Shown: piece after piece, positions 6,163-9,956 of the stretch
How the letters are laid out: every line of letters starts with the position of its first letter
Numbering within the stretch: position 1 is the stretch's first letter
NCBI GenBank assembly: GCA_946185175.1
Contig: CAMHIH010000024.1
Span: forward strand, 1 to 9,956
Source of the DNA: an uncultured Candidatus Saccharibacteria bacterium
GTDB lineage: Bacteria; Patescibacteriota; Saccharimonadia; Saccharimonadales; Saccharimonadaceae
Length of the DNA: 9,956 bases
Direction: 5' to 3'
Position numbers and translations under genes: made by a program
Notes under the pieces: model-generated
Seen by the model: only the letters and a program-made list of their open reading frames with translations
Database searches by the model: none
Told to the model about the DNA's origin: nothing

Positions 6163-8750
6163 TGTTAAAAAACATGTCGAAATTTAAACTCCAACATCTC
6201 GCAGTTTTCACTCTAGGACTATTCTTCTGCCTTTTACTTAGCCAGAATTCCTGCTTTGCGGCTGTCGAGCCACAAGGTATAACCGAACAACAACTTGATG
6301 TGTTCGCCGCGAACAATATTATGTTCTATAATCCAGGTGAATGTGTGCGCAAGACAATCAACGCAACCTCCTGTTTTAAAATTGACACCAGCGTAGACGC
6401 TATGGATAACTGGTACGCCGAAGGCTGTCTAAACAACGGTGAGTGCACCGCAGGTATATATGCATCAGTCGCGTTCACTAACAGCCACAACTCATTCCTA
6501 TTGTCCGACACAAAGGTCGACGAAGATATGGGTGGCATGCAATATATTTATGCCGAAAATTACGATATTGAATTCAATGGCTATGATGGTTGGATTGCGA
6601 AATTTACGCCAAATGGTGGAAATAGCACGCAAAAATACTACTGGATTGTGTTGCCCGATCAAGCCTATACGACCGCCTTCGGCGAAACATATGTTGCAAC
6701 CTTTGAAGGCGTAAGTGAGCCGATCTATTTCATTACTTATGACGCACATGCCTGCCAACATCAGGGCCAACACTATTGCGAGCAAGCAGAAGCCGACCCA
6801 GACGGCACCGCTATTGGTCCAGAATTCTTCGGTGCCTTCACTAAAAATGGTGGTAGCTATACTGAAGTCGCTAACAAGCTAGGGAAACTAAAATCATTCT
6901 GCCGCATCAAAGGAAATGGCGAAGTTACAGTACACGAAAGCGGAAGTGGCTCAACTAGTTCCAGCTCGAGTTCAAGCTCCTCATCTAGCACATCTTCATC
7001 AAGCTCAAGCTCGGGTTCAAGCTCTACGTCCAGCAGCGTCTCCGGCAGTGATATCACTTGGATAGGCGACTCTTATTCATGCGGAGCACTATCCATCATT
7101 AAGGAAAAGTTTTCCGGCATTTCATTTGGTGGCTCTGAATGTGACGCCAATTCGTACATCATGAGCAATAAGGGCGTTGGTGATCGCTATGGCGGCGGTA
7201 CCGCTAATCCACCAGCTCTCACAATCCTGAAACGCGTAGCTGATGCTGGAGATCTCAAGTCATATCTCGTTATGGCCGTCGGCACCAATGCTGGTTGGGA
7301 TGACGATGAAGTAAATCAGTTCAAAGAAATAATGGCTTCTCATCCAGATACAAAAGTCGTGTTTGTGACTGCAAAAGCTAAAGCACACCTCTTATCCGAC
7401 GACAACGGCACCAATAATCGCCTTAAAGCTTTAGCAGACAGTAATGAGAATTATTCCTTAGCCGATTGGGCGGCGGCCTACGATGATAGTTATTTTGCTG
7501 AAAACAGCACCCACCCAACTGCCAACGGCGGTTACGAAAAATGGGTCGAAGTTATTGCGAGCGCGCTAAACGGAGTTAAAAACGACTGCACGTCACATGA
7601 GGGCGACTATCCACAATATTATCAGGGTAATTATGACGCAAGTGACCACGAAAATGCGCCAGGTGACTGGACTGGCATAGATTATGATGGCGGCACGGTA
7701 TCCAATTCCGGTTGCGGCGCAGTCTCGATGGCGATGCTTGCCACTGTCGCCGCCGGTAAAGATGTTTACCCACAAGATATCATCGAAATTACCGCTCCGA
7801 ACAATTACGTCCATACATCACCAACAGAACTCGACCCATTAGTAGGCGAAAAATATGGCTTTGAAGTTATAGCCGAAACTTACTCATCGAAGAGTGAAGC
7901 TTATGACAAAATGAAAGACTACTTAAACCGAGGATATATGATTCACCTATCCGGTGATGGGTTTTACGAAGGACTTTCGACCTACGATACAGCGGGGCAT
8001 TATATTGGAGTCTTTAGCATAGATAGCAACGATCAAGTTTGGATTGCTAATTCCGCCACCGAAAATAGCCAGAGGTCGCTCCAGAGCGTAGCCGATTTCA
8101 TTCATAATGGCGTATTTACAGCCATCAAAGGCGGCGGCGGTACCGGTGATTCTTGTCTAAATTATTGTACGGGCGGAAATAACAGAGTAGGTGAGACTGG
8201 GCTCACATTCGAACAAGCCAAAACCTTCATGATGCACTACGGCGAAAACAAAAATGGTAGTTCTGAAGCCGCAGTAGGCGCATCATTGTGGAACGCCTGT
8301 AATCGCGGCGGCTCTAACTGTGTCACATTCTCCGCATTCTTTATGTATAAATTTACGGACATTCCGAATATGGGCCCAACCGGCAACGGGAATGAAGTTG
8401 TAGATACAGTAGTAGGCTGGAACGTTGGCGCCACCCGCGGCACCGAGCCACAAGTCTACGCCATTCTCAGTACCGATCCAATCCACACCGCTGTCGTACT
8501 CGGCCATCACGACGGCAAATGGATTATCGGCCATGCTAGCTGCAAATATACCGGTGTCGGCATCGGCAATGGTGGCACCGGACAGCTCAACGGAAACCCA
8601 GACCCTAAGGGCGGCGGGGCTGGCTTTATCGCTATCGAAGAAAGCGATAATCCAGACGAATGGCAATGGATGAATCCTGGAGTAAGATTCGCTTATCCAA
8701 GAGAAGTATATGTAGATAAAATAGAGGAGTATTTAAATAGTGGCGTCTAA
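6162..8750 (+). CDS. Secreted multi-domain enzyme: SGNH esterase/acyltransferase, C39-like peptidase and CHAP-like domain
   Basis: 862 residues. Signal peptide 1-33/34 (basic start, hydrophobic core, cleavage near SCFA/AV). Residues 35-258 are an unrecognised region with seven cysteines (C61, C71, C89, C95, C198, C206, C247). A serine linker spans 259-296. Residues 297-471 form an SGNH domain like the catalytic domain of OatA-type peptidoglycan O-acetyltransferases: WIGDSYS with S304, VMAVGTN with N376, HPTANGGY with H451. The residue three before that His, normally Asp, is N448. Residues 476-656 resemble peptidase C39: SNSGCGAVSMAML (C518), AGHYIGVFSID (H613), third residue probably N630. 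Residues 664-862 are CHAP/NlpC-like: GGSNCVTFSAFF (C720) and DPIHTAVVLGHHDG (H775). Likely targets are peptidoglycan, its acetyl groups or cross-bridges, or surface peptides; substrate unknown. It overlaps its upstream neighbour by 1 base and its downstream neighbour by 11, so the three are one operon. Confidence 0.82.
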   Translation: MLKNMSKFKLQHLAVFTLGLFFCLLLSQNSCFAAVEPQGITEQQLDVFAANNIMFYNPGECVRKTINATSCFKIDTSVDAMDNWYAEGCLNNGECTAGIYASVAFTNSHNSFLLSDTKVDEDMGGMQYIYAENYDIEFNGYDGWIAKFTPNGGNSTQKYYWIVLPDQAYTTAFGETYVATFEGVSEPIYFITYDAHACQHQGQHYCEQAEADPDGTAIGPEFFGAFTKNGGSYTEVANKLGKLKSFCRIKGNGEVTVHESGSGSTSSSSSSSSSSSTSSSSSSSGSSSTSSSVSGSDITWIGDSYSCGALSIIKEKFSGISFGGSECDANSYIMSNKGVGDRYGGGTANPPALTILKRVADAGDLKSYLVMAVGTNAGWDDDEVNQFKEIMASHPDTKVVFVTAKAKAHLLSDDNGTNNRLKALADSNENYSLADWAAAYDDSYFAENSTHPTANGGYEKWVEVIASALNGVKNDCTSHEGDYPQYYQGNYDASDHENAPGDWTGIDYDGGTVSNSGCGAVSMAMLATVAAGKDVYPQDIIEITAPNNYVHTSPTELDPLVGEKYGFEVIAETYSSKSEAYDKMKDYLNRGYMIHLSGDGFYEGLSTYDTAGHYIGVFSIDSNDQVWIANSATENSQRSLQSVADFIHNGVFTAIKGGGGTGDSCLNYCTGGNNRVGETGLTFEQAKTFMMHYGENKNGSSEAAVGASLWNACNRGGSNCVTFSAFFMYKFTDIPNMGPTGNGNEVVDTVVGWNVGATRGTEPQVYAILSTDPIHTAVVLGHHDGKWIIGHASCKYTGVGIGNGGTGQLNGNPDPKGGGAGFIAIEESDNPDEWQWMNPGVRFAYPREVYVDKIEEYLNSGV
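8724..8729 (+). promoter_or_regulatory. Ribosome binding site deciding a GTG start
   Basis: GAGGAG, the strongest Shine-Dalgarno match in the window, lies 10 bases before the GTG at 8740. It sits inside the coding sequence of the multi-domain enzyme and supports the GTG start with an 11-base overlap. No ATG is available nearby in that frame. Confidence 0.7.
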
Positions 8751-9519
8751 TTTATCTCAATTATTCATAACTAGTGACGGCAAGCGAAAAGCTAGCCCAA
8801 TATTATTAATCTTCATTGGACTCCAAGCACTAGTCCTCATTATAGTTCTAATCACTATAATTTGGTTCAATAACGACAAAGTGCCAGATGATGATTATAC
8901 GCGCTATAAGCGAATCCCAGAATTAGCCGTAGAAAATCTAGACAACAAAGTTCCTGATTTAAAAAACTACCAAATCGAGAGCATTCAAAAGAAAGTGTTT
9001 CAAATCGTCAGCGAAAACACCGATAGTGTCGACACTGACAACATCAAAGCCGTCATCCGCAACGACGAGACACACTTACAGACCTTTGATGGTCAGTCAA
9101 CATATTTCAACATCATATTAGACATTCCAGAAATAGAACAATCTTACCGAGTCATCTATAGCTCCAACGCTGTGGTCGACCCGGAAATATCAACCTTCGT
9201 GTTGTGCCTGGAGGATGACGAAGAGATCATCTATCAAGACTTCGATTGCAAGAGTAGCGACGACAAGTCTATCAAAGAAAAAATCGTAGCAGCCTATTTG
9301 AAACTCTTTAATTCGGAATACGAATATTTCTCGGCCTACATTAGCCAAGACGACGCATCCAAAATCGTCATTAGTCCTTCCATAACTTACGACAACGACG
9401 AGGCAACCAAAACAAAATACATCAACGAAGTCAAAGCATCCATTGAGTCACTAGGCATGCCGTCCGAAAACTATACTTACTACGTCCGCACCGCCGACGA
9501 CGTTAATTACAGAAATTAG
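8740..9519 (+). CDS. Single-pass membrane protein of unknown function, last gene of the surface operon
   Basis: 259 residues starting at GTG, chosen for the GAGGAG site upstream. A basic stretch (KRKAS) precedes one transmembrane helix at about 20-43, and the acidic remainder lies outside. No known family is recognised. The extracytoplasmic part has alternating strand- and helix-like stretches (TYFNIILDIPEIEQSYRVIYSS at about 121-142, SIKEKIVAAYLKLF at 177-190) and two cysteines, C156 and C170, possibly disulfide-linked. Near the C-terminus, NEVKASIESLGMPSENY (229-245) aligns without gaps to NEVTKKIKEAGYNPEDY of the first operon gene, with N, E, V, I, G, E and Y at the same positions. The two flanking anchors may therefore share a C-terminal domain. 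It overlaps the enzyme gene by 11 bases and ends with TAG, the only non-TAA stop here. A role as partner, chaperone or anchor for the secreted enzyme is inferred from position only. Confidence 0.85.
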   Translation: MASNLSQLFITSDGKRKASPILLIFIGLQALVLIIVLITIIWFNNDKVPDDDYTRYKRIPELAVENLDNKVPDLKNYQIESIQKKVFQIVSENTDSVDTDNIKAVIRNDETHLQTFDGQSTYFNIILDIPEIEQSYRVIYSSNAVVDPEISTFVLCLEDDEEIIYQDFDCKSSDDKSIKEKIVAAYLKLFNSEYEYFSAYISQDDASKIVISPSITYDNDEATKTKYINEVKASIESLGMPSENYTYYVRTADDVNYRN

Positions 9520-9540
9520 CCGCCAAACTATTTCTCTCTA

Positions 9541-9554
9541 GGGTCATTCGACCC
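9541..9554 (+). other. Small hairpin after the surface operon
   Basis: GGGTC-ATTC-GACCC is a perfect 5-bp stem with a 4-base loop, 21 bases after the operon's TAG stop. No T-tract follows on either strand, so it is not an intrinsic terminator by itself. It may protect the 3' end of the operon mRNA or be part of the structured stretch that follows. Confidence 0.4.
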
Positions 9555-9577
9555 AAAGCACCTTACTTAGTTTATAA

Positions 9578-9675
9578 GGAAATCCATTAGCTTCTGCTAT
9601 ATGCAGGTTTCCATAGCCCCACCCCGTGGGAGGACTCCGGCAAATGCAGGCTTCTGCGCAATACCGGGGTTTTTC
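9578..9675 (+). ncRNA. Candidate structured RNA or leader: three consecutive hairpins ending in a terminator
   Basis: The 176-base gap 9520-9695 holds no convincing gene but is strongly structured. Hairpin 1: GGAAAT (9578-9583) with GTTTCC (9607-9612), enclosing CTGC/GCAG (9594-9597, 9603-9606). Hairpin 2: CCCAC-CCC-GTGGG (9618-9630). Hairpin 3: the terminator described separately. Hairpins 1 and 3 carry the same stem pieces: GCTTCTGC at 9590-9597 and 9650-9657, and ATGCAGG at 9601-9607 and 9644-9650. Their arms could thus pair across and exclude the terminator, as in an attenuator or riboswitch. It matches no RNA family I recognise; it is not evidently SRP RNA, 6S, tmRNA or RNase P. It could be a small RNA (possible TATAAG box at 9573-9578 region), the 3' end of the operon mRNA, or a leader of the next gene. 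Confidence 0.4.
9634..9675 (+). terminator. Probable intrinsic terminator before the GtrII-like gene
   Basis: Outer stem ACTCCGG (9634-9640) with CCGGGGT (9664-9670), one T:G wobble. Inner stem TGCAG (9645-9649) with CTGCG (9654-9658) and a GCTT loop; an internal loop lies between the two. A T-tract, TTTTTCTT, follows from 9670. It should end transcripts from the surface operon and/or the structured RNA, 21 bases before the next start codon. Confidence 0.6.
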
Positions 9676-9681
9676 TTGGTT

Positions 9682-9687
9682 TATACT
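9682..9687 (+). promoter_or_regulatory. Possible -10 box for the GtrII-like gene
   Basis: TATACT lies 8 bases before the ATG at 9696, between the terminator and the gene. Usual spacing puts +1 near A9694, for a leader of 0-2 bases. No TGn extension and no clear -35 box, so this is weaker than the other promoters in the window. No Shine-Dalgarno sequence is present, which favours a leaderless or nearly leaderless start. Confidence 0.35.
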
Positions 9688-9695
9688 TAGTGTAT

Positions 9696-9956
9696 ATGTT
9701 CAAAAAATATAAGCCATTTCTCAAGCCATTCTTATTTATTTTTGTTATCTACTGCATTAGTATGCTGGCAATTTGGCGCTCCGGCGTCTCGTTCATTGAT
9801 GACAATGGTCGCGCCCTCACCGGCAAAGGCTGGACCTCAGACTTCAACCGGTATTCTTCATCAATCCTGTCATTTTTTCTCATTCAATTAAATACCAGTC
9901 TCGTCGACATTTCACCGTGGTCGCAAATTATCGCGATGGCGTTTTTGGCCACCGCC
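9696..9956 (+). CDS. GtrII-like membrane glucosyltransferase, N-terminal part (3' end outside window)
   Basis: 87 residues, open to the right edge. A basic N-terminus (MFKKYKPFLK) precedes a first transmembrane helix at about 11-27. The following loop has FIDDNGRALTGKGW (33-46), D49 and R52, then a second hydrophobic stretch and SLVDISPWSQIIAMAFLA (68-85). This order, acidic pair plus GR after helix 1 and a DISP motif at the start of the next helix, fits the GtrII family (Shigella GtrII adds glucose to O-antigen). Such enzymes are polytopic, usually about 500 residues, and use polyprenyl-linked sugar outside the membrane. Its place after the surface operon fits modification of a cell-envelope glycan, but a terminator separates them, so co-transcription is not shown. 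Only the N-terminal 87 residues can be judged. Confidence 0.7.
   Translation, partial: MFKKYKPFLKPFLFIFVIYCISMLAIWRSGVSFIDDNGRALTGKGWTSDFNRYSSSILSFFLIQLNTSLVDISPWSQIIAMAFLATA

Larger units (their letters stand above)
9564..9696 (+). repeat. 13-base near-perfect direct repeat flanking the structured element
   Basis: TACTTAGTTTATA at 9564-9576 and TACTTAGTGTATA at 9684-9696 match at 12 of 13 positions and are exactly 120 bases apart. They bracket the three hairpins. Both copies are TATA-like, and the right one touches the ATG of the next gene. They may be two related promoters, a target-site duplication, or chance. Confidence 0.4.

Noticed and set aside
6237..6263. Lipoprotein signal (Cys31 near the end of the hydrophobic core)
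   Set aside because: The residues before C31 (QNS) do not make a lipobox with Leu at -3, and an ordinary cleavage site follows at about 33/34.
2645..6340. TATAATCCA recurring in three genes (near 2648, 6118 and 6328) as internal -10 boxes or a repeat
   Set aside because: Each is in frame and encodes Tyr-Asn-Pro; shared codon choice explains it, and no promoter context is seen.
6857..7057. Minus-strand frame with an acidic Glu/Leu repeat
   Set aside because: It is only the complement of the polyserine linker codons.
8283..8666. 127-codon minus-strand frame opposite the CHAP-like domain
   Set aside because: No promoter or SD, and the opposite strand has clear family motifs in frame; a shadow.
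9541..9554. On the minus strand GGGTCGAATGACCC looks like a tRNA T-arm
   Set aside because: The loop has 4 bases instead of 7 and no acceptor, anticodon or D-arm can be built around it.
9634..9660. GGACTCCGGCAAATGCAG-like stretch recalls SRP RNA or RNase P motifs
   Set aside because: The conserved SRP tetraloop/asymmetric loop and RNase P P4 core are absent, and the region is too short for RNase P.
9601..9690. 29-codon reading frame ATG to TAG in the gap before the GtrII-like gene
   Set aside because: The nearest SD-like AAGGA is about 20 bases upstream, and the frame runs through the hairpins and T-tract of the terminator; better explained as structured RNA.

Overview
All identifiable genes lie on the + strand. 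The window reads as a compact chromosomal segment of a Patescibacteria (CPR) bacterium, most likely Saccharibacteria (TM7)-like. This is inferred from small intergenic gaps, TATA-box promoters placed directly on start codons, a DUF3048 protein with a lysine-rich cytoplasmic tail, and a large multi-enzyme secreted protein of a style seen in that group. Seven stop codons are visible (six TAA, one TAG, no TGA). No long reading frame contains an in-frame TGA, so nothing suggests UGA recoding.

Layout: (1) the 3' part of gltX (glutamyl-tRNA synthetase), cut by the left edge; (2) a two-gene unit, a membrane-anchored DUF3048 (YerB-like) protein and an alanine-rich cysteine-free protein, closed by a clear intrinsic terminator at 3740-3770; (3) a separately promoted HerA-like DUF853 ATPase with a long charged coiled-coil tail; (4) a tightly coupled three-gene operon at 5455-9519: a PEGA-domain membrane-anchored protein, an 862-residue secreted protein, and another single-pass membrane protein; (5) a roughly 175-base gap with three consecutive hairpins, the last a likely terminator, then the start of a GtrII-like membrane glucosyltransferase cut by the right edge.

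The operon in (4) is the most interesting part. The secreted protein carries, after a signal peptide and a cysteine-containing N-terminal region, a long serine linker, an SGNH/OatA-like esterase or acyltransferase domain, a C39-like cysteine peptidase domain and a CHAP-like cysteine domain. Its two neighbours are each anchored by one N-terminal membrane helix and share a gapless C-terminal motif. Together they look like a cell-surface apparatus acting on peptidoglycan or peptides, either the cell's own wall or, if the organism is an epibiont, that of a host. The biological role is inference.

Regulation: the genes at 1220 and 5455 each have an extended -10 box ending exactly six bases before the ATG, which predicts transcripts starting at the A of the start codon (leaderless). 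The downstream genes at 2618, 6162 and 8740 instead have good Shine-Dalgarno sequences. This gives a consistent rule: leaderless first genes, SD-led internal genes.
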